From Arbacia lixula (taxonomy: Eukaryota > Echinodermata > Echinoidea > Arbacioida > Arbaciidae), in the NCBI GenBank assembly GCA_963669155.1, contig OZ022581.1, positions 14,479,357 through 14,543,356 on the forward strand: DNA of 64,000 nt, in the 5' to 3' direction. The translations under genes and the position numbers were made by a program. Below the pieces are notes generated by a model, which searched no databases, had not been told where the DNA came from, and saw only the letters and a list, made by a program, of their open reading frames with translations. This document shows positions 35,601 to 50,600 of this stretch, piece after piece (within the stretch, counting starts at the first letter, position 1; every line of letters starts with the position of its first letter).

Positions 35601-38600
35601 AAACTGCAGCATGGATGATTAAACATGATATTTTGCTGAATCTTTCTTGGCTTGCAGGAGATGGTGCATACAACCCATTTGATGATGGCCCCGGTGCCGA
35701 TCAGAACACTTTGGGAGGTGCTGATTTGGGGTTTGGCAGCAGCGAAGAATTCCTTGCTTCAGGTACTCCAACATGCAACTCTGTATCTATGCAACAAATT
35801 TAGTGTGTAGGCATTTTTACTCCAAATGATATCAAAGACAAGTGGGGTATTTACTATGGGATATTACTTCATATTCCTCCAATGTATGGCTCCACATTCC
35901 AGTATCTTTTTGTTCTCCTGGATGCTTGTAATCATGCTATTGCTTGTGGTACTTGTGATTTGCACTTGTGCTATATTCTTGTAGTACAGTGAACCTTGAT
36001 ATAAGGACCACTCAAAAGAGATAAGAAATACAGTCTTTAAAAAGGTTAATTTGATACAGAGTTTAATGATAATGATTTTTCAAGGAAAACAATAAGTGTG
36101 CTTTACAGGTGGTCACTAGAATAGGTTTCACTGTAAAAATTGTAACTGTTAAAATTCAGGATTGGCATAGTTCTTGGGTTTTTGCACAATAGTGTTTAAT
36201 AAGAAGTTCAGCCTTTCCTCGATTAAGGAAAAGGAAATAAGATGAGATACTAACTGAGAGAAATATTAACTATGGCGATTTATTTATGCTCTCTATATAA
36301 TGCAGACGATGCCCATGCTATGATGGCAGAAGATCAAGAGCAGTTTGAAAAGGACAACATATTCAGACAGGTGAGGAAAGTTATGAACACATTGGATAAT
36401 CAACCTTACTTGAAAGCTATGGCCATAGATCTAAGGTCGGAAGTGATTCTTTGATTTAAGATTTGCACTACTTCAATCGTCATCGGAGTATACCCTTTAT
36501 ATTTTACAGTGGTTTAAATATTTGTGAAAGTTGTGAATGTAACTTCTTTCAAGCAAGAATTTAATCTTAATTAAGCCTGAATTTGCAAGAAGCATCTCAA
36601 TGTGGAAAATACCTTTATATAGCTACATAGGGCTGAATAGGTAAGAGGCATCAAACAATTAATATTGAGGTCATATGCTTGATTTTTCTCAAAGGATGAA
36701 AACATGTCCCATGACCTTGGAGAGCCAGATTCATGGGAACTGCCCGATGGCCGCCAGCTAACCCTGCGTCAGTCTGTGGCCAAGTCTCGGCTGTCGCACT
36801 GGGAGGACGAGAAGTCCTACCAGCATTCTGCCGACGCTGTCTTTGCCATGAGGTCAGAGGCTCTCGGCTCCCTCTCTGGCGACAATCACTCAGACAAGGT
36901 AAGTTGCTGTGTATGTGTGTGTGTGCACCATATTAATGCTGGACAAAAGTGGCAGCCATAAGTGAAAATGTGTTGTTTTTCTTCTGGCAATGGCAGCATC
37001 AGCCTGATGATATGAAAAAACTGAAAAAGAAAATCACCAATTGTGATCACAGTGGCAACAAAATTAGATATATATCAGAAATTGCCAATATGGGAAGGAG
37101 GGGCATTATTGGAGGTGTAAAGGTAAAGATTTTTTTTGTTTTGCTATCAGTAATGTGTATTAGAAGAAAAGGGGTCATAATTGTGATTTTGATTGCTTAT
37201 GCCTGTTTATTTTACATATTACCTATTGCATATTATTGTTCTTCTTTCTCCAGCCCTTCCTTTTTGAATGATTGATTAATTTTTCACAGATAAAGGTACA
37301 TGTACATATTCAGCATAGCTTCAAACATTTAAGTTCCTTCAACTTTTATTACAACTTCATTGAGTTCTTCAGTATGTGCACTCAACAAATTGTTGTCGTT
37401 TCTATCTGCAGCCACATTTTGGAGATGGATCAGTGATCTCTCCACCACCCCAACAAGCTTTTCCCCTCGTGAACATGTCGATGGTGCGTCCCCATGACGA
37501 CGACGACGATGGTCTCTTTGCTGCCTCACAGAGAGAGGCCGGTGTTGGAGAAAATACACATGGTGTGTGCAAAGTTTTAATTCTATGTCCGAAATCTAGT
37601 AATTACATGCAATAATTAGTTATTCTAAATCTCTAATAGAAGTTTCCAAGCAACTGCATAGCTTCCTCTGCTGTCCAAATGTTTAGAAAGTTACATCCTG
37701 TTGGCACAAAATCAGAAGATTGCTAGTCATAAAAGTTTCAGATTTCAAGCGTTCAAATTTTGTACATTATGAGTTTATTTTGCCAGCAGGTCTCACAAAT
37801 ATTTCTTCATAATTTGAAAATGTTATTTGCAATGCCTATAGTAACATAGATACACATCTGATTTTTTTTCATCTTCAGAAATTTCCAGACTATCCCTCCA
37901 AAGTCCACCGAAGCCCGCAGGGAGATCATCAATGTCTGGAACAGCGATGGAATGCACAACCAGCCCCAGATCCTCACGAGATGGGAGTGGAGGGAACCGG
38001 TCAGGGGTCTATGTGCCATCTGGAAAGAATCAGTTCCCTGTGAGGCGGCAGCAGCAGAGTGGAGGGGGGCCAAGCAATGAAAGTAGAAACCTGGAAAAGA
38101 GCGAATATGTTGTCTCAACTATGGACTCTCCAGATGGCTTCCGCACCCCGCCAATGGATATGAGCTTGGTTACTGCGGCCATCGCCAATGCTTCCAGCAA
38201 CATGAACTCAAATGAGCTTGCCAAGATGATCCTGCTTGCATCCCAACAAGCAGCGGCCGCTAAGCGTGAGGCCAAGGGTAAGGCGCAGGATGCAGCCAAG
38301 AAAGGGGGTGTTGAGAAACAAGGCGCTATAAAATCAACCTGGTCCAAGACGAGGAAAGAGAGTAGTGAGCTAGATGTTAGGAAGATAAAACCGAGGATGA
38401 GCGATCCAAAGAAAGGGTTTGCACAATCATTGAGCTATCCTGACATTCCTGTAGCTGAACATGAGAAGGATGAACAGAAGGGAGCTCAGGTGGATAAAGG
38501 ACCAAAGATTTCTAGTGATCGAAGTAACTCTGGTAAACAGGAAAGGGTAATTCTGAAGGATGCAGGAAGGAGTTCAATGGATCAAATATTGAGAAATGCC

Positions 38601-41600
38601 AATCAGGACTATCAAGACCTAGAAGTGACTCTGTCTAAACCACATAAAATGTGCAATCAGGATGGAACATCAGCGCCCTCTGACTTGCAAAGAATGGAGA
38701 GCCGACTAGGAGACGATTATTTTGCAGAGGTTACGAGACTAGATCTGCCGTCACGGGAGACTGGACTATCAGATACCATTGACTTCCAGGATTTAGGAGA
38801 AAATGATGGCCTCATGAGAAATGGGTTACGCAAAACAGGCGAAAGCAATCGAAATGTAGGAAGAATGGAAAGTGGAGTTCCAAGTGAAGGAGTCCTGTCA
38901 AGTCATGGTAGCCGTAAAGCAAGTGATTGGGACTCTGTACCACATCATGAGCTGTCGAGGGAGGAAGATCTGAGCAATACTGACAACGAAGTGGAATTGA
39001 AGCCACAAAGAAAGTTAACAGATATGGACATGGAAAATCAATATTTAGATGCTGGAAAATTGCAAGCTAGAAGGCAACATTCTACTCCCAGAGAGCCGAG
39101 TACAGGTGCTGAACAAGCATACCCTCAAAACTCCCAAAATGTTCCGAGTATGTCGAGAATGAGAAGCTCAAAGGGAGCTTCTGGTGAATTAATCTCACAA
39201 AGGGGACATTCAAATCGGGAGGACCTTACTCTTGCAAGTAGGAGAGGGAATGGAGAAGCTAGTGATGTAAATCATTTGGTGGAGCTGCGAAGCCAATCCA
39301 TTCCTGATGGCGAACCAACACAGAGAGGATCTGCCGTAGGTACAGCCAAAACATATTCAGCAAAAGGCCAAGGTTCTACTTCACCCCAACAGCATCAAAA
39401 AATATCACAGCCTGTTCCTCGCAAAAGCCCAGCATCTCCAAATAATGTGATAGACATTCCTGTGAATCAGAGGAATTCTCTTGACAGGTCACCTGGAAGA
39501 GGACGTGACCCCCCAAGCTATCAATCAGTGGAACAGAATAGAGCTTTGGGTGGGACGTCTTCCAGGAGAAATGTGTCTCGAGATGTGCCATCACAAAATG
39601 ATGATGTCTTCAAAAAGCCTTTAGCTCCAGGAGCAAGAAAGAAGGGTCAAGGCATCGTGACAGAAGGGTATGGTGCTTTGACTGTTGATGCTGTGAGGAA
39701 ATTAGACAGAGAATCAGATTCTGCCAATATTAGGCCAGAATTTGATGCCTCAAGATTTTCTTTGGACAGTCAAGCAGACATCGTAATTGGGAAACATAGA
39801 CTTGTACAAACACCACACGAAAAAAGAGGAGAGAGTGCTTCAAGTGATCTTGTGGGAGGAATGCACAAAAGGCAGCTGAAGAAGCAATTTAATAGATTAG
39901 GGTCATTTGAAGAAGGTCCTGATATTGGGATTGATGCCGACGTGGACTCTGGTTTCAGTAGTGAAAACCCTAATAGAATGTCAAACTCTTCGCAAGTCCC
40001 ATCCCAGCTTCTGTCGACAAGGAACAATTTGAGAGGAAAGACGGTCAATGGTGTGGGTGCTGTTCAACTAGGGGTGACTGAGATGCCAAACTCACTGGAG
40101 GAGGATCAGAGTAGCGGTCAGAACTTCTCAATGATGACAACAGAAGTCCTCTCTCCCACACCATCGCCTAGGCAGTCGCCGGGGCAGTCTCCTAATGCCT
40201 CTGAGCAGAACAGGAGCCCGGCTGGTTCAGACCTGGACAGGACACTGGTCAGGAAGTCCCCCAACTGCACCCTCGTGGCTGAGACACCAGACTTGACCAG
40301 TCCGAGAAGCAACAGCTCATCTAGCAGTCGCAGCAGGAGCCTGAATGCCAGCGCCTCATCCGGCAGTGAGCGCTCCTGCTCCACTCCCAAACGGAAGCAG
40401 GCGCCAGACATTCAAATCTCCATGCAGAGCCATGTATCGGATCCTGGATATTCAGCCAGCCACCTGCTTCATCCTGTCCCGCAGCCCTACGTGAGTACAA
40501 TCTCTACTCTCTCCTCAGCATCTGACCCTGCTATGAGATCAATGCTGTCTACTCAGTCTGCACCACCAACATTCTACACCAATCAGGCTCTGTCGCAGAC
40601 CAACTTCCTCCACCATTACCTGAATGACCGTCCCATCTCCAGGCCAACCATCCCAGTATCTCTGGCCCACCCGGGTGGCATTGTACCTTCAGTGGTCAGT
40701 CATTCTGGCATACTTGAACCTCTACCCCCTCAGCCGCATTCTTACCATGCACAGAACTCCACTGTCGGTACCAACTTCTATGCGCCCCCACCTTCAGTTC
40801 CTTTAACGGTACCAGTGTCTGGGGCACTACCCGGTGTCCGGTACCCCTTAGGACTGCAGGCCCACCCCCACCACCAAGCTGCCAGGCGGAGTAGATCACG
40901 TTCAGTTGAGCCCAACGGCAGGACGTCGCCCTTGTGGCCTCTCTATTCCATGCAGGACACCAAGCTGAGCGACGCAGCTGGAGTCCTGGAGACCAGTATT
41001 CATCCTCCCCTGAGCTACGGGGACAGTCCAACAGGGCATCCACCTATTCATCCTGGAGGTATGTGGTTTGGGATTTATTTCTGCATTTCTTGAGCTCCAT
41101 TGAAGGGGGGGGGGGGGGGTTCTCTTTCCATAGGTGGTAAATGTGTTAAGTAAAGTGAAAGAAAGTGAAATTTCTTATGCTGTCACAAAAATACACACAG
41201 GCAGGTAATACCAAATAATGAGAAATTAGGCCATATCTCTGCTTCAAATCTGAAATATGCAGTGCAAAAGAAAAAGCATGAAAAAATCTGTAAATGGTGA
41301 AAAAACTGATTTGGTTTGAAATTTGCTTAGAACTTCAAACAACATGCTCCTTTAGTATTGTCCCCAGCAATGATATAATATTTTGGGATATTATACTCAC
41401 TTCTGCACAGCTGCACTTTTATATAGTTCATATTTAAATTCCATAACCGCCACCCCCCGCCCCGCGCCCAGATTTTTAGCAACTTCCAAGCAAGAAAATC
41501 AGTTTATATGATCTTTTTGAACATGCACAGACATGCCATCAGTCAGACAGCAGGCGATAGTATCAAACCTGATTGTGTCATCAGATCACCGCATCCGAGA

Positions 41601-44600
41601 CGTGGCGTGCATTGGCATCGCAGTGCAGGACACCATCACTCTGCAGAACCCCTCGGCTCGCTGGCTGCAGTGCTTCCTGGAGGTCGTGTCACTCACTGTC
41701 AACGGCGAGGAGGTGAGTAGACTTTACTTTTAATGGTGCTAATTTACAGTCGATGGTAACTGCCCAACCAAAAAAATACACGGGGGCGGCGGGCGAATTC
41801 GCCCCGGAAACACCTAAAAGAGCCCCCGAAACAGGCCAAAAATGCAATTTCGTGGGCGACACAATAATAGGAAATCGCCCCCGTAACATTTGCCACATGA
41901 CTAGACTACAAGCAGCCAATCCTAGCTTGACGGCCGCGCACTGCACTGCGGCAATTTGCACAGCGAAGATTGAGAGCGCGCAAGCAAACACAGCATGATT
42001 CACCGACTGACTGTACTGCTGAATGCATGCTGTGTGTAGTGCAGTATCCATCGCACGTAGAGCGTTTCTTCCATGCGCGCGCGCCCGATATCTATGGTAA
42101 GCCGTTCCCGCCATAATGTGTGCCAAAACCATACGCGTACGTTCTGACTTGCACGCGTATGGTTTTGGCACGCGTTTTGGCGGGAACGGCTCTTCATAGT
42201 TTCTTCCATGCACGCGCGCCCGATACGAATGCATAGTGCATACCTAGCTAGGCCTAGGCGCTGGGCTTGACGGCCAGTCGGCAATGCATATGATCGTACG
42301 TGTACTGTGTAGTGTATGCAACGCATACGCGGCACACTGTGGCGAGCTTTGAAGTTTGAGAAGAACATGGATAAATTCCTGGTTCGAGCGGAAACAACAG
42401 GGGATCATTATCTAATGACCCGTTCATTAGCGGTACGACTAAAGCAAAGAAGTTTTCGGCTTCCCGTACAGCCGCTCGAACCAGGAATTTATCCATGTTT
42501 TTTTCAAACTTCAAACTAGCTTAAAAACTTCGGCCGTCAAGCTGCTAGTGCTATGCTATGCATGGCATAGTCAGACGTCAGCGACTCAGCTCAGTCAGAG
42601 CCAGGGGCATAAACGTAAACATGCACAGTACATACGGTACGGTAAGTACAATTTGATATAAATCTTGTAATCTAAATTTAAGATTTGATAAATGTTATGT
42701 AGATCTAATGTAGTTGAATTTTGAAGATTTTCAATGTCAAGGAATATGGAAAAAAATGCACGGCAAACTGTGTTGCCCATGAATGGTCACAACGGGATAG
42801 TCACAATAGCTCTCCCGTAGTTACGGCCGCCTTACTAGTCGGCAAACGGGTATGGCAGCTGCTGTGGCATACCAGTTTGCCGACTAGTAAGGCGGCCGTA
42901 ACTGCGGGAGAGCTATTGTTTGATTGTGACTATCCTGTTGTGACCATTTATGGCCGGGCAACACAGTTTGCCGTGCATTTTTTTTTTTCATATTCCTTGA
43001 CATTGAAAATCTTCAAAGTTTAACTACATTAGATCTACATAACATTTATCAAGTCTTAATTGCAGATTACAAGATCTATATCAAATTGTACTTACCGTAT
43101 GCATGTTTGTGCCCCTGGCCCTGGCTAGTCTGACTATGCCTGAAAGCCGAAAACTTCTTTGCATTAGTCATATCGCCAATGAAATATTTAACCTGAATCA
43201 ACTTTTTAATTTGTTAACCCCCCCCCCCTTTTCATTTTTTTGGGGGGTCAACCCCCCCTCCTCTTTCGCCTCCTATTTTTTTAGGTTTTTTTGCTGAACC
43301 CCCCCCCCCCCCCCCCCCCCACTAAGAGCACTGTTTGAGACTTGACGGAATGGAGAAATTTGTGAAGAAAAAACACTCCCCAAAACCCACCACTACCACC
43401 CCCCACCCCCCATTTTCATCAACTTCTCGTAACCAACCCCCCCCCCCCTTACAAAAATCCTGTGTACGCACCTGACACACACACACACACACACAAAAAA
43501 AAAAAAAAAACGCAAAGAAAACCGCGAAATAGCTCCAGAAATTGTAGCCCTGGAAAGTGGAAAAAGAGCCCTGGAAAATGAAAAAGTAGCCCTGGAAAAT
43601 TTTTAAGTTTCTCCAAAAAGAGCCCTGGAAAGAAAAAAAGTAATTTTTTGGTTGTAACTGCCCATGGTAACAGTTACAGTATTCAAAGCTCATTGGCTGT
43701 TTCTGAGGGATTTGTTGCAACAACTATGCTACTGTGGCACTTGAGCTCAACCTCGCAGTGATTGCAATGGCTGCCATCAATTGCAATTATTTGATTGTCA
43801 AAGCCAGCTATGAGGTTGATCTCACTTGCCACTGTGTATACACCATGACACCTAGTTGATTATCATGTCATGTTAAGAACTTTGATGTTGTAACATTTGG
43901 ACCTGTATGTTGGCCATTATCAGTTAGCAAGTTATATAAAAGATGGGAAATTAAGTAACATGCATCAATCCATATTTGTATTACCCCTTACTGTGACATA
44001 TCATATCAGCACTTTCAATGGAATGCACTTTTAGATGAGTATAAGAGAGGTCAGTTCAGTTGCTAAATTTAGTTACGATGCAAATAAAACTTATCAAGGA
44101 ACACATGACAGTTTATAGCTTTTGCAATGTTTGTGACTTTTTGGAGGAAATTATTCAACTTCCAATGACCTTCATATGTCTGATAAAGAACTTCTGGTAA
44201 ATAATTGCTTCTGGTAAAGAACTCAATATGGCATGTATTTAAACTATGTGTGAAATCCATATGAGAGTGACACAAACTCAAATTGGAATGACATAGTAAT
44301 AACTATTTGGCAGGTGGATCAGCCGTCCCGTGTGTTCCTGATGCGCCCCCGACTGATCATCGGTCCCCACACCTCTGAGAAGCACCGTGTGACCTTTGCC
44401 CCCCGTCAGCCCGGCCTGCACGAGGCTAAGGTCCAGGTGGGCTCCAGCCCCATCGTAGCGGACAGCGAGGTGGGGCTGCTCAGGGTCACCGCCCCCCACA
44501 TGGTCACCCTCAGGGGCGTAGCAGAGCTCCCAGAGATTGAGGTCAGTCTGAGGGGCGATTGATTATATGATGTAGAGCCGAAGGAAAGTTCACCCTCAAG

Positions 44601-47600
44601 TTTAAGTTGGTTTTAATAAAAGCAAAAACATGAAAGAACCTTATCAATGAAGGTTTGATGAGAGTCCATTGAAGGATATGAAAGTTATGATTTTTAATAT
44701 TGTTACCTTTGTGACATTACATGTGAGATGCTCTTCTATATATTATGTACACAGTTTGTTGAAAATTTCTATTTTCTCGAAAGGATATGCTTCATTTTCC
44801 TGTGCATTTCATATATCATCAGACACACGTTTGTATACACATATCTCTATGAAAAAGATTTATTCCTTCATCAACAACAGAAAAAGAGGAATTTATGGAA
44901 TCATACAGCACACAGCATATAGGAAGGCACTTATTGGTTATCCTTACATAATTGCCTTAAGGGTCTTTAATATTAAGCGAGGTCTCTATTCATGCAGGTG
45001 GAAGGTGTGGTCAAGAGCAGGCTAGACTTTGGTGAGATGGTGTTTGGGTCTGAGAGAGCCAAGACTATCCGTCTGATCAACAGAGGGCATGCCTCTCTTC
45101 CTGTCAGACTCTTCTTTGTGAACAAGGTGTGTATGGTATGAAGTAACAGCCCTTCGCTGTGCACCTCTCACAAGAGTATGACTTGCTTAATTGGTTTGTA
45201 ACCTTACCAAGTTACATTTACCCCCTTGGTTTTGCGAATTTCTTATGTATTTCTTTGTGATTCAACTTGTTTGTTTTGTTTTTTTTAATACACAAAAATC
45301 AAATAATCAGAGTGGTCAGAGTGAAAAGTGTTAAGGTCTTTGATAATTCTATTAAGAAAATACCTCTACCTTGGGGTTTGTACATGAACACAAAACTGAG
45401 CTCAATTTGAAATAGATGTATCATCATCTCACAAACGGTGACTTGGCATGGCTCTGGTATACTCGGTTGTCACAAACCTGATGCCAAATGATATGAGAGA
45501 CTGTAACAAACAAATAAGGATATCACACAGTAATATGTTTGCACCTTGTAGAATGATCTTGCGAATGGTTGGGTAGGATTAAGAGCTTTGCTGAAGAAGA
45601 GAACCCTACAGGTCTTTACAGGAGTTCACACAGTGTGCTGTGAAACCTGCACCATGCAAGACCCCTCCATCAAGGCACATTTCACAATATGTATGTCTAT
45701 AAAGTGGCTGTTTGTTTGCAGCTTTTAATAGTTACTTGTTTGTTGTCTTTCAGCTCCATGCAGGGCAGGGCGATATTAAAGTTTATCTGTGAATAACTTG
45801 ATATTGAGGTTTTAGAAATAAATTTCTATAAACTGAAAGTGAGAGGGAAAAACAGTTACGTTTTAACTTTGATTTGTAATTTCCAGGCAGTGGACAAAAA
45901 AATTAAAATGATGAATGTAAGTATAATGTATTCCTCTTTCAGACATCAGCATTGTGGTATGCTGCTTCTATGAGCACAGAGAACGGCCAAGACCACTGCA
46001 CCAACACGTCCCCACGGCGACCCCTCCACTTCACTCTCTTGGTGAGTACACCAGCTGTTCCCTCAAGGTGCTCTAATGCACTTGCGTCATGTACTTTTGC
46101 AGTTTTTTTTAGTTTAAGTATTTTTGATGTCCATGCTTCAAAAGGAGAAGTGGTTGTTCCACATTTTTAACACCTCTTTATAACAGAGTGTGTAACCGAA
46201 GTTTATTTTCTGTTTAATTGTAATAAAAATCAAATGCCGCATTTGATATTTATTCAGTTACCATTCAACAGAGCAAATATTGTACCATCTTTCTGAGGGG
46301 GAAAATGTTGTTTGGTACTAAATGCAGTCAATATTGCTTGGGGATGATGTGATTTGATAAAGCTTGATGTGACTTCTTGCGTGGATTCCACAGGGTCGTT
46401 CTACCACAACAATCGACGGGGAGGTCTTCCAGCCACCGTCCAGCGTTGCGGTCAAGCTCACCACCCAGCCACGGGCCTCCCACCCCGACGCCACCCTCCT
46501 GGGTCCTGCTGACGTCATCGACATCGACCTCAAGATCGAGCTGGACGTGCCTGACCGCACCGTGTCACTGGCCGACGTCCAGATTGGTGCCAAAGTGGGC
46601 GTGGCCAAGTTACACCTACCGGATGTCCTTGCTGTGAGTACAGAGAGTCAGAGCACGACATATGCTGCTTTGTAGGGATACTGCTCAACATATTAAATCT
46701 GTCGTTAAATGGTTTCAAAGTTGAATGGAAAAAAAATGAATATCCTGCTAGTAAATTGCCAGTCCCAGAATCTATGCTCTGCTTGATACAGTTATCAATG
46801 CATTTACACATGTTTAATCATTCCACTTTATTTATGCATAAAATAGATGTCTTTATTTCACAACACAACTATGGCTGCTAGTGTGGTCTTCATACTAGAT
46901 GTGACTCTAGATTTCCACACGATTTGCTTGGAGCAATATTTCATGTCCTTCTTAGTAGCCTATGAGCAAAAACAAAACTTTTCAAGACAAAGAATTATAT
47001 TGTGAAAAGGTGAATAGGTACATAGCAAGAGCCACATACTTTGTTATGATCTATCGATAAAGAAGGGAAGATTAGAATGATACATACTAATTTTCTACCC
47101 AAAATATAACTTGTGAGAGGCAAACAACTTGAACATATGTAGGTAAAATAACAAATCATCAACTAATCTTAATCCTGTAAACAGCAAGAGAGAGTGTTTC
47201 TCTTCTCGTCCACCGTGGGAAACACGACCAGCCGCAACCTGCTTCTGAAGAACGCGGGGAACATCAGGCTAGAACTGAGACTAAGACTGCCAAGGGGGGT
47301 GGGGTCCTTCGAGGTGGTGCCAGAGACGTTGACCCTTGACCCCTTACAAGAGAGGGATATTCTGGTCCGCTTCACACCCAAGGAGGAGACGGCTGTGGTG
47401 GATGTGTGAGTATATTCAAATGTAGATGGGCTGATCTGGACCACAGACTTACTTGGCCTAGTCTAAAATGCTAGGATTTGGTTTAGTTTTCGAGTTCAGG
47501 GTTTAAGGTTAAGTATGTGTAGGTCTAGGACTAGGTTAATGGTCAGAATTATGTTTAAGATGTACCCTCCCCCTAGATCTTAAGAATGAGCCAACTGTAA

Positions 47601-50600
47601 ATGTGGGTCGAGCCCGGATCCATCTAAAACTTTGGACGGATGAATTTCAGTCCATGTGTGTAGGCCTGATAAGCCTCCAAAATGAATAATCAGATTGGTG
47701 TGATTTCATTGAATTATCAATGAGATATTCAGAATTGTATACTGCTCCAAAAAATGAAATGTTGGATGGCTGCTCCAAGGAGGGTGCCTGATAATTTGGA
47801 CATAGAACCATTTCTTTTCAAAATGAAATCATGGAAAACACTCATTGTTTTGTAAATCATCTTTCATAAGATACATACCCAGTATTTGTATTAGAGACCC
47901 AGTACACATGATATATGGAGATGCAAATAAGAATATCAAGGCATGACCTTACTTTTCAAACTTGGTGTAAAAGGTTGCGTGACGCTCCCAAACAAATGTC
48001 ATGATAAAGTGTGTCGCAATGTGTAGCGATTGCACATCAGTCATGGATTACGTACAGGGAGGGGTCAAAATGCCCTCCCATCCCCCCCACTGGGAATAGG
48101 GATGAACATCCCATTATGTAATTTGCACTCTAATGTTCCTTTCTTCAGGCCGCTGTTCATCCAGGCACGACCAGATGGACCCAATTATGAGCTCTCCTTG
48201 AGGGGGGAGATCACAACACGGACAGAGAGAGTCCAAACTAGGAAAGCACCCTCTATTCTCTGTAACAAGGACAGCCTGGCCTGGCCTGGCATCCACCTGG
48301 GGAAGTCATCGTGAGTCCTGATTGTGTAATATGTATGGTTTTATTTATGTGTGTGTGTGTGTTTGTGTGTTATGGGAAATGTCATTTTCTGTTCAAATAA
48401 CATTGGAGTGTGAGCATCATATTTGACAGAGTTTTGTATTTCCTGCTGTCAGTACATTGAAATGCTGTTAACGCATATTTTGTGTTTGTGTAAATCTCCA
48501 GAAATAAGCATGGTGTTTCACCTTCACACAAGTTTGTATGTATGTAATGTATTTGAAAAGATTTAAGCTATAGCCAGTTTCACCAGTGATCATATTCGTT
48601 TTGATGTATTTTTTTTTAAGAGAATTTTTTTAGTATTGATTCCACAAAAGGAACAGGCTTCCAAATGATGGTATTTTTGTTTCAGACCAATGCCAAGATT
48701 CACTAGTAGATGTATACTGTATTCAGTGTGAATAGTTCATGAGCTGTTGTGTCTGATCAATCTCTCTCCATTCTAGAAAAAAGAGTGCTATCCTCCGTAA
48801 CCCAAGTGCAGAGCTGGTCTCTCTCAAGCTGGTCATACGAGATGGTGAAGATTTCAAGGTAAATGGCAGATCTTTAGAGAGAAAGAAATGTTGTAGGGTG
48901 ATTTCTCCTCGATAATTATCTTTAAACAAATCACATGGCTTGGATGAGAGTGAGAATGAATTCCCTACATTGTCTTGTTTTTGTCTACCTCTACAACAAC
49001 AATGCTGCATTTTATTGCTACCTTTGAGTGTAAAAAGACAAGCCCTGAAAGGGAACATATAACCCCCAGAATTGGAGCCATGAAAAATTGTTGTTTGTTG
49101 TTTTCCTTTCTGATAAGAGCCATATCATTGCTGAAAAGTCTGCAACATGTCTAGAAATTCAATGGGTACATGTCTACTTGCTATCCTGGGCAAGCTTTCT
49201 GGATGTCCAGAAATATTTTTCCAAACTTTGCACACATTTTGCATACACACATGAACATGTCTATTGAAAAAGCTGTTCTTTTCCAACCTGGGTGTGACAT
49301 GTATTTCAATATATGAAGTGCACATATTGTGTCATTGAATTTGGAAGTAACTAATGTGTGCTTGGGTTGCTTGTAAATCCCAGTGTTCATATTTTCTTAT
49401 GTCACTCGTGTCCCTTCAGTTGGTGAGCTCTCATGGGAACCAGACCAAGCTGTCCAGCACCCGGCAGATTGTGCTGAAAGCGCGGCAGGACTACCCGTTT
49501 GAAGTTGTGTTCTCCCCGACCCAGCTGGCCTGCGTGGGAGCCACCTTGGATGTCAAACCAGTCAACGGGTCCACCAAGTATACAGTGAGTTTGGCCCGTC
49601 TTTTTTGCTCCTTACTTCATTTAGGACAGATTATAGCCCTATCAGGTTACAGCATTATCATTGTGCGGGACCACCATGAGAAAAAGCTTTGTCTGTATTG
49701 AAGTTGACTGTCCACTCTCATTCAAGATGTTTTGATATTGTGATACTAACCAACCAAATTAAATTATGGTAAATAGATGGAGAGAGCATTTTTCGTTTTC
49801 ACTCTACATAATGAATTTGATAACGCAGATTATTGATTGGAGTGATGTTTTATATGCCCAAATAATCAGGTTCTTGTAGAGCACTGGATCACATCCTATA
49901 TTATTAAGTTCAGAAACAGATAAAAGCATATGTAATAAGCCATGTAGCTCAGTAGGAGGTGCATTCCCTTGTACTGGAACACCATGAGAAAGCCCTCTGT
50001 CTATGTATGAGTTTACTATTTACTGTTTACTGTCTTTTTTAAGGCGATATGGAACATCAGCAGATCTCAACTCTCCAATGCATATGATTGAAACATCTTC
50101 AGATTGTCAACACTTTAGCTTCTGGATTTGATTGAGGAGCAGTTCTTCAATTTGAAGTCGTTTGTAAATTTCCAGTTCCTTCTCAGTGTCTATCTAGGCG
50201 TGGGTAACCTCTGGTAGGTGATATCAAGCTGAAGGTGGACAAATTATTCTGTGACATGGGTCCTCTTTTCCCCTTCTTCCAGATCCCACTTACTGGCTAT
50301 GGAGGTGTAAGCAGCCTAGTAATAGAGGACGTCAATCTGAAGGGGGACACATATTTCCATGATGTGGGTCCTCTGACGCCGGGTCAACACACCGTGCTGA
50401 CGGTCAAGGTTCACAACACTGGACTCAGGGCTGCATTTGTCAAGGCCATGTGCTTCAGTGGTAGGACTCCCTCAATGTTGACCTTTTCCTCCCCTGCACT
50501 AGTGGTTACTATGCCATTGATGATTCTGGCACAAAAATCTCGCATTACAGTTTTCTTCCCTGGAAATTATAAGTTTGGGAATGATGTTGGCATCCAAAAA

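Larger units (their letters stand above)
41766..43653. mobile_element. Foldback (MULE-like) transposon with 10 bp target duplication
   Basis: The 10 bases GTAACTGCCC stand as a direct repeat on both sides (41756-41765 and 43654-43663). Just inside are inverted ends AACCAAAAAA and TTTTTTGGTT. The interior holds nested palindromes: 42101-42138 with 42153-42190; 42345-42391 with 42472-42521; and a large one from about 42436 to 43165 centred near 42852. No transposase frame is visible. A 9-10 bp duplication with palindromic ends suits a Mutator/foldback-type non-autonomous element; the superfamily is inferred. Confidence 0.75.

Noticed and set aside
42000..42368. Minus-strand frame of 122 codons
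   Set aside because: It lies inside palindromic arms of the foldback element and has no protein-like composition.
43546..43632. Regular short repeats that might suggest a CRISPR-like array
   Set aside because: Only four imperfect units without unique spacers, in an animal intron.
49935..49975. tRNA-like A box (tagctcagtagg)
   Set aside because: No B box (ggttcga) follows and no cloverleaf forms; at most a fragment of a tRNA-derived SINE.
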